Positions 1 through 8,612 of a stretch of 64,000 nucleotides of DNA are shown here, in pieces. The notes under the pieces are model-generated. The model ran no database searches and was not told the DNA's origin. It saw nothing but the letters and a program-made list of their open reading frames with translations. Position 1 is the first letter of the stretch, and every line of letters starts with the position of its first letter. This DNA comes from Micavibrio aeruginosavorus ARL-13 (GTDB lineage: Bacteria > Pseudomonadota > Alphaproteobacteria > Micavibrionales > Micavibrionaceae). The stretch is from NCBI RefSeq assembly GCF_000226315.1, contig NC_016026.1:1364001-1428000 (forward strand), in the 5' to 3' direction. Position numbers and translations under genes: made by a program.

Positions 1-44
1 TCGCCAATATCCAGTGCGGCGCTATCATTCTTCACGGAGCCCAT
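1..44 (-). CDS. nuoD: NADH-quinone oxidoreductase subunit D, N-terminal fragment
   Basis: Only the first 14 codons lie in the window ([14 protein letters not shown]). The ATG shares one base with the nuoC stop codon (TAATG), and a strong ribosome binding site, GGAGGAG, lies about 8 bases before it inside the end of nuoC. The identity rests on position: nuoD follows nuoC in the usual complex I operon. The fragment is too short to recognise by sequence alone. The gene continues beyond the left edge. Confidence 0.75.
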   Translation of the reverse strand, partial: MGSVKNDSAALDIG

Positions 45-715
45 TACGCGTCTCCTCCTACGGATTTCTTCTTCGGATCACGGTAACCAAAATTGGGTTT
101 CACCGCTTTTTCATCACCGGGCAATTGTACGTCAACCATACCTTCCCACGGGCTGGTATAATCGAACCGGCGGAAATCCTGAGTCAATTTGACGGGTTCA
201 TAAACAACGCGCTTCAACTCCTCGTCATAACGCAGTTCAACATAGCCAGTCAGCGGGAAATCTTTACGCTGCGGGTGACCTTCGAAACCATAGTCGGTCA
301 GGATACGGCGCAGATCCGGGTTACCCGTGAAATACACGCCATACATGTCCCACACTTCGCGTTCCAACCAACCCGCACCACTGAACACGCTGACAACGGA
401 CGGCACCGGCGTATCTTCCGCCGCGGTCAGTTTCACGCGTACGCGCTGGTTCTGGGTAATGGACAGCAGATTGTAAACAACCTCAAAACGCTCCGGACGG
501 TCCGGGAAATCGACGCCGCAAATGTCGATGATTGTCGTGAACTGGCACTCCATATCATCGCGCAGGAATTGCAGAACCGGAATAATATGGTCACGCTTGA
601 CCGTGAACACGGGCGTACCACGTTCAACGGTGTGTTCAATCACCGCGCGGTCCAAGCTTTCGTGAATATGTTCGGCCAGATCCATGATGGATTCGAGGGC
701 GCCTTCATCGGACAT
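44..715 (-). CDS. nuoC: NADH-quinone oxidoreductase subunit C (30 kDa)
   Basis: Subunit of the peripheral arm of respiratory complex I, on the cytoplasmic face of the inner membrane; it helps form the quinone-side module with NuoB and NuoD. The 223-residue protein carries the 30 kDa signature [28 protein letters not shown] around residues 117-147, followed by [11 protein letters not shown]. It is a stand-alone NuoC, not the fused NuoCD of enterobacteria. It lies 21 bases after nuoB and overlaps nuoD by one base, which implies translational coupling in a nuoABCD operon. Confidence 0.97.
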   Translation of the reverse strand: MSDEGALESIMDLAEHIHESLDRAVIEHTVERGTPVFTVKRDHIIPVLQFLRDDMECQFTTIIDICGVDFPDRPERFEVVYNLLSITQNQRVRVKLTAAEDTPVPSVVSVFSGAGWLEREVWDMYGVYFTGNPDLRRILTDYGFEGHPQRKDFPLTGYVELRYDEELKRVVYEPVKLTQDFRRFDYTSPWEGMVDVQLPGDEKAVKPNFGYRDPKKKSVGGDA

Positions 716-736
716 GATCTTCTCGCTCCTCTTCGC

Positions 737-1312
737 TTATCGAACGATCCGCGTGTCTTCACGCTGGATTTTCTTTTGCAATTGCAACAAGCCGTAAACC
801 AGCGCTTCCGCGGTCGGCGGGCATCCGGGCACGTAAATATCAACCGGAACAATCCGGTCGCATCCGCGCACGACGGAGTATGAATAATGGTAATAACCGC
901 CACCATTCGCGCACGACCCCATCGAAACAACCCAGCGGGGTTCCGGCATCTGGTCATACACACGGCGCAGCGCCGGGGCCATTTTGTTGGTCAGTGTTCC
1001 GGCCACAATCATCACGTCGGATTGACGCGGGCTGGGGCGCGGGATCATGCCGAAACGGTCGAGGTCATAACGGCTCATATACGCGTGGATCATCTCCACC
1101 GCACAGCACGCCAGACCGAACGTCATCGGCCACAGCGAACCGGTGCGCGCCCAATCGAACAGGTTATCGGCCTGCGTCAGCAGAAAGCCCTTTTCATTCA
1201 GATGCTTTGAAATCGCGGCGGGCACAACGTCCTGCTGCGCGGCGGGCGGCATAGCCAATCCTGTTTCCAGCGGCGCAGGCGGTGCGGTAAAGACGTGACG
1301 ATCATGTGACAT
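737..1312 (-). CDS. nuoB: NADH-quinone oxidoreductase subunit B (20 kDa, N2 cluster)
   Basis: Complex I subunit that carries the N2 [4Fe-4S] cluster, the last electron carrier before ubiquinone. The 191-residue protein shows the cluster ligands: the adjacent cysteine pair in GLACCAVEM (about residue 70), the cysteine in [11 protein letters not shown] and the cysteine in [12 protein letters not shown]. The N-terminal 35 residues form a Pro/Ala-rich extension common in alphaproteobacteria. It starts 6 bases after nuoA. With an iron-sulfur cluster as cofactor, it is a plausible target of the Fur-like site upstream of nuoA. Confidence 0.98.
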   Translation of the reverse strand: MSHDRHVFTAPPAPLETGLAMPPAAQQDVVPAAISKHLNEKGFLLTQADNLFDWARTGSLWPMTFGLACCAVEMIHAYMSRYDLDRFGMIPRPSPRQSDVMIVAGTLTNKMAPALRRVYDQMPEPRWVVSMGSCANGGGYYHYSYSVVRGCDRIVPVDIYVPGCPPTAEALVYGLLQLQKKIQREDTRIVR

Positions 1313-1318
1313 TGCTGA

Positions 1319-1690
1319 TTACTCCCAATCCAACGCGCCTTTTTTCCATTCATATATGAACCCAACCGTCAGAATTCCAAGGAACGTGACCATGGACCAG
1401 AACCCGAAGACGCCAATGTCGCCCAGCGTAACCGCCCAGGGGAACAGGAACGCAACTTCCAGATCGAAGATGATGAACAAGATGGCGACCAGATAGAACC
1501 GCACATCAAATTTGTGCCGTGCATCGTCGAACGCATCGAAACCGCATTCATAAGCGGACAGCTTGTTCACATCGGGATTGCGTTTCCCGGCCAGCAATGA
1601 CGCCACGATCATGGCGACCGACATGCCGCCCGCAATGACGATAAAAACAAGGATCGGAAGATAGTTCAGAAGGAGGTCTGAAGGGGCCAT
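1319..1690 (-). CDS. nuoA: NADH-quinone oxidoreductase subunit A
   Basis: Small membrane subunit of complex I, about 123 residues with three hydrophobic segments (about residues 8-30, 64-86, 92-114). The family signature [20 protein letters not shown] is present between the first and second segments. I take the ATG at 1690 ([15 protein letters not shown]), which gives the usual family length; a longer reading frame to 1759 adds 23 residues with no family resemblance. It is the first gene of the nuo operon here, and the 214 bases upstream hold a Fur-box-like palindrome. Confidence 0.95.
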   Translation of the reverse strand: MAPSDLLLNYLPILVFIVIAGGMSVAMIVASLLAGKRNPDVNKLSAYECGFDAFDDARHKFDVRFYLVAILFIIFDLEVAFLFPWAVTLGDIGVFGFWSMVTFLGILTVGFIYEWKKGALDWE

Positions 1691-1814
1691 GGTTCCCGCC
1701 TGATTCCAGAGGGTTAGAATACTTATGCGCCATTCATAAACCACAGAATCCCGCCCCACAAGCCCTAGATCGAGAGTTTCCAGATGGGTTTTTTGACAAT
1801 TCGCACAGACAGAA

Positions 1815-1829
1815 TGAGAATTATTCTCA
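1815..1829. promoter_or_regulatory. Fur-box-like 7-1-7 palindrome upstream of nuoA
   Basis: TGAGAATTATTCTCA is a perfect 7-1-7 inverted repeat matching the classical Fur core (tGATAATnATTATCa) at most positions. It lies 125 bases before the nuoA start and downstream of the inverse autotransporter gene, so the nuo operon is the only nearby gene that could use it as an operator. Whether Fur, Mur or another iron regulator reads it in this organism is unknown. Confidence 0.5.
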
Positions 1830-1846
1830 CTCTCAAGAATGGGCGC

Positions 1847-1893
1847 AACAAGCTCCCTCTGTTATTTTTCATAAACAACAGAGGGAGCTTGTT
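1847..1893 (-). terminator. Perfect 17-bp hairpin after the inverse autotransporter gene
   Basis: Two 17-base arms (1847-1863 and 1877-1893) are perfect reverse complements around a 13-base AT-rich loop. It starts 12 bases beyond the stop codon of the 1905-4982 gene. Neither strand has a U-tract after the stem, so it is not a canonical intrinsic terminator; it may stabilise the mRNA 3' end or act with Rho. Confidence 0.5.
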
Positions 1894-1904
1894 AACTCAG
1901 ATGC

Positions 1905-4900
1905 TTATGGCGCCGTACTCAGCCGCGGTGACGCATCAATGGTCGCTCCATTGGCACCGCCAAACTCGTTGGCCCCGTCGCTGTCGGATGCTTCATCAAA
2001 TGTGGATGGGTCGGCATCCTGACCCCACCAGTTGTTTTCCGCCTTCAGCACCGAGGCTGCAATATCCGGATTATAGTAAACGTTAATTCCCGCATTGTCA
2101 TAAACCTGGTTGCCGCCGGTGCTGGCAAACGCACCGCCCCCCATATCGATGACCAGGTTGTTGGTGCCAGCCGTGCTGTCGAATTCCTGAATTTCGATGC
2201 CGCGCTGCGCGGAACCGGTCAGGATGTTGTCAAACATGCTGATATAGACAAAGGGTGCCGCCCCCGCCGCCGTGCGCACATACATATTCGACAGATCATT
2301 GTCGCGGATTGTATTGCCCGACATGGTATAGGCCGTACCCGCCGTGCCCATCCGCCCGCTGGCATCGCGCGCAGTGATGAAGACGCCGTATTCGGTATTG
2401 TCCTCAATCACGTTGTCCGTCATGGAACCCGTAACGTCGGAATCCCCCTGAATATTAAATTCAACACCATCACCGCCAGCCTCGCTGATCCGGTTGGATG
2501 TCAAAACAATATTCGCGGTCGATGTGTTACGCGTATCGAAATACAAATTCTGGGCTGTTGACGTTGTCACATCATTGTCATCAACGGTCAGATCCAGTGT
2601 GCCGGTATTGGCCGTGCGCACATCCATACCGTTGCTGTCGTTCCCGGTAATGGTGTTGCCCTCAACCGTGGCCGTCAGGCTGTTCGCCGTGCCACTGGCT
2701 TCCAGATAAATACCGTCTGTCGTGTTGTCATAGATCTGGTTATTGCGGATAATTGTGTGGATTTCACTGCTATTCCCAACACCTGCGGCGGCACCAATAC
2801 CGATGCCGTTGTTGTAGGAAATATTATTCTCCAGGATAACGGGATTGGCGACCGATCCGACCGTAACAGAATCTTCCAACGTCGCTACATACAAGCCACG
2901 CCCGGCGTTGTCGTATGTTGTATTCCCATCAAAGTGGGCATAGCTTTGCGACGAACCGGAACGGGCATCAATCTGGATACCGTTTTCAGAATGGCCGCTG
3001 GCCGTATTTCGATAAATATTTACATCCATAAACCCATCCACAGCGCCGTTATTCTGCGCCCGGATTTCGGCACCATCATCCTGGTTATCCTGCATGGTGT
3101 TATCCGACACTTCGGCATAGACCGTGCCACCAAACGCCCACAGCCCGAAACCGTCTTCCGAGTTATCGGACATCGTATTGTTATGGATCATCAACCGATT
3201 GGCCAGGCTGCCCGCCGTCATGTTCTGGTCCATTCGGATCACCAGACCTGATGTATCAATATCCGGTTCAATAACATTGTCGGTTAGGGCGTTGCTGAAA
3301 TTATTGTTTTCAATACTTCCGTTCAACACCACGTTTGTGGCACCGCCTGTGGCATTGCCGATCCGGAACCCGTCGCCGACGTTATTGTTGACGTCATTGT
3401 CATGAACATCGATATCTACAGTCGCATTACCGGCAAGATCCATGTGAATGCCGCGATAATTATTGCCCGTGATTTCATTGCCACTGACGTTAAAATCAAT
3501 ATCAGACGTGCCTGAGGTATAGATACGAATGGTATCATTCCCCGCCGCTGTCCCGTTACCGGTCAGCACGTTATCGGTCAATGTATAGGCCCCGGTCACA
3601 TTATCCGCATCGATAAACACGCCATGCGCGCCGGAGTTTTGGATGGTCGAGTCTCGTAAAGTGAAATTCGCAACACTATCGACCAGAACGCCAGCACCCG
3701 TGGTCCCGTCCACCGTCACGCCCGATACCGCAACGTCACTCGCCGTCACAGTAATGCCAACCCCGGCCCCGTTGGTCAGTGTCGGCGCAGCACTTCCCGC
3801 AATTAAAACAGTGTTGTTAAAACGGCCCGCACCCGATGCGCTGAATCGGTTGCTGTCATAAACAAAATCTGTTCCTGCACCAACAACCTGAACCCCGGTG
3901 TTGCTGATAACCAGCCCCGAATCCATGCCGTTTGATCCCACACCCGTATAGATGTAAACGACATCATGGTCCTGTAACGCGGCCTGTACATCGGCCAGAT
4001 TATTGAACGGATTTTCCATTGACCCGTCACCACCGCCTGCGGCCTGGTTATCAATATAAATAATCCGTTGGGCTGTACCCGTTGTCGCATTCAAAACCGC
4101 AACAGCCTGCGGCGCACCGGACGTTTCGGCCTTGCTGGCCGTCACGACATCAACATCACGCACAGGCGACGCCGTCATACGCGCTTTCAACCCGGTCAGA
4201 TCCTTGCCCGACCCTCCAAATGGTAATGTAAATCGCGCCCCGACCCAGCCATCCCGACCCCGTTCATCGTCATACTGCCCTTCGGCGGTCAGCGCTATGT
4301 TGTCGGTAATTTCGTATCGCGCCCGGGCCCGCACACCAACCATAGTTGGAGAATCATCGCCGCTAAAGCTATAGCCAGCCAAATACATCCATAAATCTGT
4401 TTTCGGGATCTTGGCACCGGCCTCAACATCACCGCCATAAAGCGGTTGTTCACGAATGACCATGGATTGAGAATCAACGAACAGACCCGTGCCGGACAAA
4501 TACGGATCGCTGAGCGTCGCAGCCGTATCGACCAAAACATCATCGCTCAACGGCGCATAGCCATTGGCGCGCACTTCCCATTCTTCGGCCAGCCATTCCG
4601 CCCCAGCGGTTAATTGCGAATGCATTTCTTCGCTGAACCCGGATCGTTTCCGGTCAAAATACACGTACCCGCCCAAAACTCCGTTTTCCTTCAGAAAACG
4701 AGTCCCCAGACCCAGGTTGATTTCACGGTTGCTCTGGTCATCAGCCTTCAGGCGAATATCAGAAAAAAGCAGCGTATCCGGTGAACACGCCACAGGCAGG
4801 AAGATCGCGGTTTCCCCAATCTTGCGATCCCCGTATTTCCCCTCGACATCAATGTGCCCGGGATAATAACGACATGGCGCAGAGGTAAAGGCCGGAATAC

Positions 4901-4982
4901 CGTGCGTGCTTTGCGCCGCCGCGATATCCGCCCCACTCAACACAAGACATGCAACAGAAGACAGCAAAAACGCTTTTTTCAT
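1905..4982 (-). CDS. Inverse autotransporter with parallel beta-helix passenger
   Basis: Predicted outer-membrane adhesin of about 1025 residues. The start at 4982 (MKKAFLLSSVACLVLSG) gives a clean signal peptide with cleavage near AAA-QS, after a GGGG-type ribosome binding site; the longer frame to 5123 lacks both. Residues about 30-300 resemble the inverse autotransporter (intimin/invasin) beta domain: VEGKYGDRKIGETAIFLPV, NLGLGTRFL, GGYVYFDRKRSGF, GARFTLPFGG. From about 330 a right-handed beta-helix begins (IYIDNQAAGGGDGSMENPF) and runs to the C terminus as irregular repeats of the type N-x-I-x-x-N, ending in NNWWGQDADPS. Intimins normally carry Ig-like and lectin domains instead. Role in cell contact is inferred. 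Confidence 0.85.
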   Translation of the reverse strand: MKKAFLLSSVACLVLSGADIAAAQSTHGIPAFTSAPCRYYPGHIDVEGKYGDRKIGETAIFLPVACSPDTLLFSDIRLKADDQSNREINLGLGTRFLKENGVLGGYVYFDRKRSGFSEEMHSQLTAGAEWLAEEWEVRANGYAPLSDDVLVDTAATLSDPYLSGTGLFVDSQSMVIREQPLYGGDVEAGAKIPKTDLWMYLAGYSFSGDDSPTMVGVRARARYEITDNIALTAEGQYDDERGRDGWVGARFTLPFGGSGKDLTGLKARMTASPVRDVDVVTASKAETSGAPQAVAVLNATTGTAQRIIYIDNQAAGGGDGSMENPFNNLADVQAALQDHDVVYIYTGVGSNGMDSGLVISNTGVQVVGAGTDFVYDSNRFSASGAGRFNNTVLIAGSAAPTLTNGAGVGITVTASDVAVSGVTVDGTTGAGVLVDSVANFTLRDSTIQNSGAHGVFIDADNVTGAYTLTDNVLTGNGTAAGNDTIRIYTSGTSDIDFNVSGNEITGNNYRGIHMDLAGNATVDIDVHDNDVNNNVGDGFRIGNATGGATNVVLNGSIENNNFSNALTDNVIEPDIDTSGLVIRMDQNMTAGSLANRLMIHNNTMSDNSEDGFGLWAFGGTVYAEVSDNTMQDNQDDGAEIRAQNNGAVDGFMDVNIYRNTASGHSENGIQIDARSGSSQSYAHFDGNTTYDNAGRGLYVATLEDSVTVGSVANPVILENNISYNNGIGIGAAAGVGNSSEIHTIIRNNQIYDNTTDGIYLEASGTANSLTATVEGNTITGNDSNGMDVRTANTGTLDLTVDDNDVTTSTAQNLYFDTRNTSTANIVLTSNRISEAGGDGVEFNIQGDSDVTGSMTDNVIEDNTEYGVFITARDASGRMGTAGTAYTMSGNTIRDNDLSNMYVRTAAGAAPFVYISMFDNILTGSAQRGIEIQEFDSTAGTNNLVIDMGGGAFASTGGNQVYDNAGINVYYNPDIAASVLKAENNWWGQDADPSTFDEASDSDGANEFGGANGATIDASPRLSTAP

Positions 4983-5104
4983 GAGAAACCCCTTTTCGAG
5001 AAGGTCATCGAAAGTCGCAGAGAAATAAATATGAAAATCAAATTTGAAGACGACCGTAGGACACGGACAGGAAAATGATGCACCACAACATATCGCGACG
5101 CAAT

Positions 5105-5135
5105 AATAAAAAAACCGGCTCAAAAAGAGCCGGTT
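5105..5135 (-). terminator. Intrinsic terminator after tRNA-Asp
   Basis: The minus strand reads a 9-bp stem AACCGGCTC / GAGCCGGTT with a 5-base loop followed by seven T and an AT-rich run. It ends the tRNA-Asp transcript and separates it from the autotransporter gene. Confidence 0.9.
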
Positions 5136-5152
5136 CTTTATTTTACCCTGAA

Positions 5153-5229
5153 TGGCGCGAGCGACGGGACTTGAACCCGCGACCTCCTGCGTGACAGGCA
5201 GGCGTTCTAACCAACTGAACTACGCCCGC
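5153..5229 (-). tRNA. tRNA-Asp (GTC)
   Basis: A full cloverleaf on the minus strand: a 7-bp acceptor stem (GCGGGCG with CGCTCGC), anticodon stem CCTGC/GCAGG around a loop with GTC, T-loop TTCAAGT, discriminator G and encoded CCA. Length is 77 nt. Confidence 0.96.
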
Positions 5230-5355
5230 AATTCAGCGTGGGCGTATAGTTATCGGAACGGCCACAGGATTTCAATACCTTTTTCAGATTTCTTGCGCAA
5301 ACCAGCCGTTTTTTTCAAACCGCCAATTTGAGAATATAAATTCGTTTTAAATCAA

Positions 5356-6768
5356 TTAGTTAACATCAACACCGACCAGCCCCTCGCGCCACATGCGAAA
5401 GAAACTGCCGCTGTGGAAGTCTAAACTGGCCTCTGGTTCCGGGACGCAGGCGTGAATCGCGTCCCCCGCAATGAATCGGACATCGGCGGCGGCGGCAGCC
5501 AACGCCACTTTCGGATCATCCGCCCCCAACAGAAAGGTCCGGCTGATAAGATGACGGCGCGTACGTTTTACAAAATTCTGAATGTCGCTTTCCATCAATC
5601 GATAGGCCCGCCCGCCATTGCTGGCCATCGGGCTATTCACCATAACACCCAGAACATCGAAACCTGCCATACGCAAGGCTTCGTAATCCGCATCACCAAC
5701 GCTGGTCAATGAAACCCGGCCACACAAGACACGCCCGAATGTCTTCAGCGGTGAAATCATCCGATGCAATGTCATCCATGGCGTATGCGCCGGAACATCC
5801 ATCACCATAAACAGCATATAGGCCTTCATCCGCTCATCGATCTTCTGGCACAAAGCGCGATAACGTTGTTGGCCATCCATGCTGGACAAGGTGTAATGAT
5901 GCACCGGACAGATAATCCCAAAATCCGGGATCATATCGGGATTCGCCTGGAACCACGCGATAACAGTCCGCAAAACCAGCATATCCATCGCAATAACCAT
6001 GGCCCCGTGCGCATTGGCATAGAAGGCTTCATGCGCGCGAATAGCCTGCCCCCCAGCATCCGGGTAATCTGCCACGGCCATCTGTGCCACTTTACGGCCC
6101 TTGTAATGATCCCACACCGGCATATAACGCACCGCCGTAAACGGCAGCGCATGCACATCGTCCATCGCACCGGTTTCTTTTTTATGCGGCGCCGTCATCT
6201 CATGATGCAAACGAGCCGCTCGATCATGCCCGGCATGTAAAACAGATGAAAAGTTGGGTGACCGCGAAGCCGTCAGCTGAATCTGGCCATTGACGCGCCC
6301 CTTTTCAAACAACATCACAATTGATTGGACCAGGGGCATATTGTAATCCAGATCCGTCATCTGGATCAGCGACACATCCTTTTTAATCGTGATTTGCTCG
6401 ACACCATCCAAGGCCTGCAAACCGCGCTTCATTTCCTCGGCGATCAGGGTGATTTTAAGATCACTTTCAACAATCGTGCTTTCAGTAAAAAGAATGATGA
6501 AGGCATCATCACGAAATTCAACGCACATATCATCATCGCCGATGTACTTCGCAATGACGCCCTTGCAAACATCTGTAATCTTGCTGTGCAGTTGATCCCA
6601 TCGTGAACCGCTGTTGGTGCGAATTGTACGCAACCCCAGAACTTCCATACGCCCCGCGGCAACAACTCCATTTTTGTTGAAAAAATTCGACAGCGCATTT
6701 CCAAGAACAGCATTATTTTTAAACGACATGAAATTCTGTTCTTGTTGCATATTCCCCTGACCAACCAT
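5356..6768 (-). CDS. Degenerate GGDEF-EAL-like protein, paralogue 1
   Basis: About 470 residues, first of three related proteins encoded in tandem (with 6957-8441 and 8613-10070). Residues about 60-120 have the outline of a GGDEF domain (CVEFRDDAFIILFTES then EEMKRGLQ), with RDDAF in place of GGDEF. Residues about 210-460 follow an EAL barrel (VRYMPVWDHYKGRKV like the family's xYQPIVDLRTGRVV; later GRVSLTSVGDADYEALRMAG), but the EAL motif reads MAV and the acidic metal ligands are absent. I infer a non-catalytic c-di-GMP receptor or scaffold. The ATG at 6768 follows GGGAG at 8 bases; a GTG at 6858 is the longer alternative. It is soluble with no signal peptide. The link to GGDEF/EAL is by eye. 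Confidence 0.6.
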   Translation of the reverse strand: MVGQGNMQQEQNFMSFKNNAVLGNALSNFFNKNGVVAAGRMEVLGLRTIRTNSGSRWDQLHSKITDVCKGVIAKYIGDDDMCVEFRDDAFIILFTESTIVESDLKITLIAEEMKRGLQALDGVEQITIKKDVSLIQMTDLDYNMPLVQSIVMLFEKGRVNGQIQLTASRSPNFSSVLHAGHDRAARLHHEMTAPHKKETGAMDDVHALPFTAVRYMPVWDHYKGRKVAQMAVADYPDAGGQAIRAHEAFYANAHGAMVIAMDMLVLRTVIAWFQANPDMIPDFGIICPVHHYTLSSMDGQQRYRALCQKIDERMKAYMLFMVMDVPAHTPWMTLHRMISPLKTFGRVLCGRVSLTSVGDADYEALRMAGFDVLGVMVNSPMASNGGRAYRLMESDIQNFVKRTRRHLISRTFLLGADDPKVALAAAAADVRFIAGDAIHACVPEPEASLDFHSGSFFRMWREGLVGVDVN

Positions 6769-6956
6769 TACCCATTCTCCCGAATTTTTTATTTTAATAC
6801 CCGTTGTATTTCGATTGTGCCCCCCTAGACTGAAGAATGAATTGCGGGGCAAGACCACTTAGGGTTATATCGGGAATATTTTGTGACACTGAAAACACAT
6901 TGCAAAATGCACGATTTTTAAACAAACCCAGCAAAGACAAGATTTATTATAAACCC

Positions 6957-8441
6957 CTAATGCACGCCACCGGATCGCGCCGGGTCGCTACGCCATAACC
7001 TGAAGAATTCGTTCATCGAAAAATCCTGTTCGGATTCAGGTTTCGGGACACAGGGATGAATAGCATCACCCGCCATAAACCGAATATCCGCCATCGCGGC
7101 TGCTACCGCCGTATCGGCATCATCCGCACCCACAATGAATGTCCGGTTGATAAGATGTTTACGCGCACGATGAACAAAACTTTCCAAATCGGGGCGCAAC
7201 GACTTGTGCATGCGGCCCGCCCCCGTTTCACCGACAAAGACACCTAGAACATCAAACCCGGCCATGCGTAACGCCTCTATATCGCCGTCTGTGATATCCA
7301 TCGACACCTGGCCACACAGGTATCGACTGTATGTCTTTAACGGTGACACCAGATGATTCATGCTCAGCCACGGCATATGAACGGGAACATCCATCACCAG
7401 GAACAGCATAAACTGTTTCATGCGATCATCGATTTGTTGGCACAGGGATCGGTACCGCTCTTTGCCTTCCATGCTTGATAATGTTCTGAAATTCACGGGA
7501 CAGATCAATCCAAACTCAGGCAAGGCATTTGGATTATTCCGCAACCAGTTGATGATCGCCTGCAGGATAAACATATCCATCTCGACAATTTCATGGTCAC
7601 TGCGGCCAATATAAAAATTCCGGTGCGATTGCATCGCGTTTGGTCCCGCACCCGGGTAATCGGCCACCGCCACCAGCGACACACGCCGACCGCGATACTG
7701 GTCCCATGCCGGCATAAAGCGCACACCGCCAAACGGCATAATCACGGGGTCTGGTTTCGGCGGCGGCTTTAACTTTCCAAAACGGCGCGGATGGTAACGG
7801 TGATGGACGAATTCAACTTCTGTTCTCGGGATGGGAGTAAAATCAGGCGTTTTATGCCCCTGCTCCGCCATCTCCATCGTCGCGCGCATCCGCCCCTTGT
7901 CAAAGGCCAGCGGAACGGATTGGATAAACGGCAAATTCCGGTCCACTTCATGGGCCGAAATATGTGACATTTCTTTTTCCATTGTGATGGAATCCAGCCC
8001 CAGCTCATCAAACAAACGACGGCGAATTTCTTCAGCCATCAATGCGGCCTTCATATCGCTTTCCACCAGCGTGCTACTCATAAACAACAGGATGTAACTG
8101 TCATCTTCATATCGGATATAGATATCGCCGCGCTCCAGATATTTACTGATGGTTCCTTCACAGATGACAAAAACCTGATCCTGCATTCCGTTCCATCGCC
8201 GCCCCATCTGCGCCTTGACCGCGCGCAATCCCAAAATCTGCAAACGGCCCGACGCGACCAGATCCCGTTTTTCAAACAGCTTTGTGCACAGAACTTCTAA
8301 TTCTGCGTGCTGTCTTTCCGTCAATCGCATTGGTTTTTTTGAATATGACCGCGCAGAAAACGCACGGTCATCTGAATGCGTCCAGAACGCCAATTTCGAT
8401 ACATACCCACGGATACGTCCAGCCAAACCGCGCACACGCAT
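6957..8441 (-). CDS. Degenerate GGDEF-EAL-like protein, paralogue 2
   Basis: About 494 residues. The ATG at 8441 (MRVRGLAGRIRGYV) follows a strong GGAGGGG; a TTG at 8465 has none. It shares with its neighbours an N-terminal block (LVASGRLQILGLRAVKAQMG), a GGDEF-like block in which GDIYIRYEDDSYILLF replaces the catalytic loop, and a C-terminal EAL-like block (VRFMPAWDQYRGRRVSLVAV; GFDVLGVF; LINRTFIVGADD). It ends with the shared tail pattern AGDAIHPCVPKPES...FFRLWR. A Pro/Arg-rich linker (PRRFGKLKPPPKPDP) joins the halves. No catalytic GGDEF or EAL residues are visible, so enzymatic inactivity is likely and a signalling role is inferred. Confidence 0.6.
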   Translation of the reverse strand: MRVRGLAGRIRGYVSKLAFWTHSDDRAFSARSYSKKPMRLTERQHAELEVLCTKLFEKRDLVASGRLQILGLRAVKAQMGRRWNGMQDQVFVICEGTISKYLERGDIYIRYEDDSYILLFMSSTLVESDMKAALMAEEIRRRLFDELGLDSITMEKEMSHISAHEVDRNLPFIQSVPLAFDKGRMRATMEMAEQGHKTPDFTPIPRTEVEFVHHRYHPRRFGKLKPPPKPDPVIMPFGGVRFMPAWDQYRGRRVSLVAVADYPGAGPNAMQSHRNFYIGRSDHEIVEMDMFILQAIINWLRNNPNALPEFGLICPVNFRTLSSMEGKERYRSLCQQIDDRMKQFMLFLVMDVPVHMPWLSMNHLVSPLKTYSRYLCGQVSMDITDGDIEALRMAGFDVLGVFVGETGAGRMHKSLRPDLESFVHRARKHLINRTFIVGADDADTAVAAAMADIRFMAGDAIHPCVPKPESEQDFSMNEFFRLWRSDPARSGGVH

Positions 8442-8612
8442 AGGCCCCTCCGCAATAAATCGCAAAAATATGGATTAAGTATGTCCCCTTACAATCATTG
8501 TCGCACCGAAAGCGGCAGAAAAGCGACAAAAAACGTCATCTTACAGCTTGATGAAAAATGCAAAATGCGAAACACCCTCTTCTTCGCATCTGCACACGGG
8601 AGAGAAATCCAC

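Noticed and set aside
1793-1826. Plus-strand sigma-70 promoter (TTGACA) near 1793
   Set aside because: No credible -10 and no plus-strand gene downstream.
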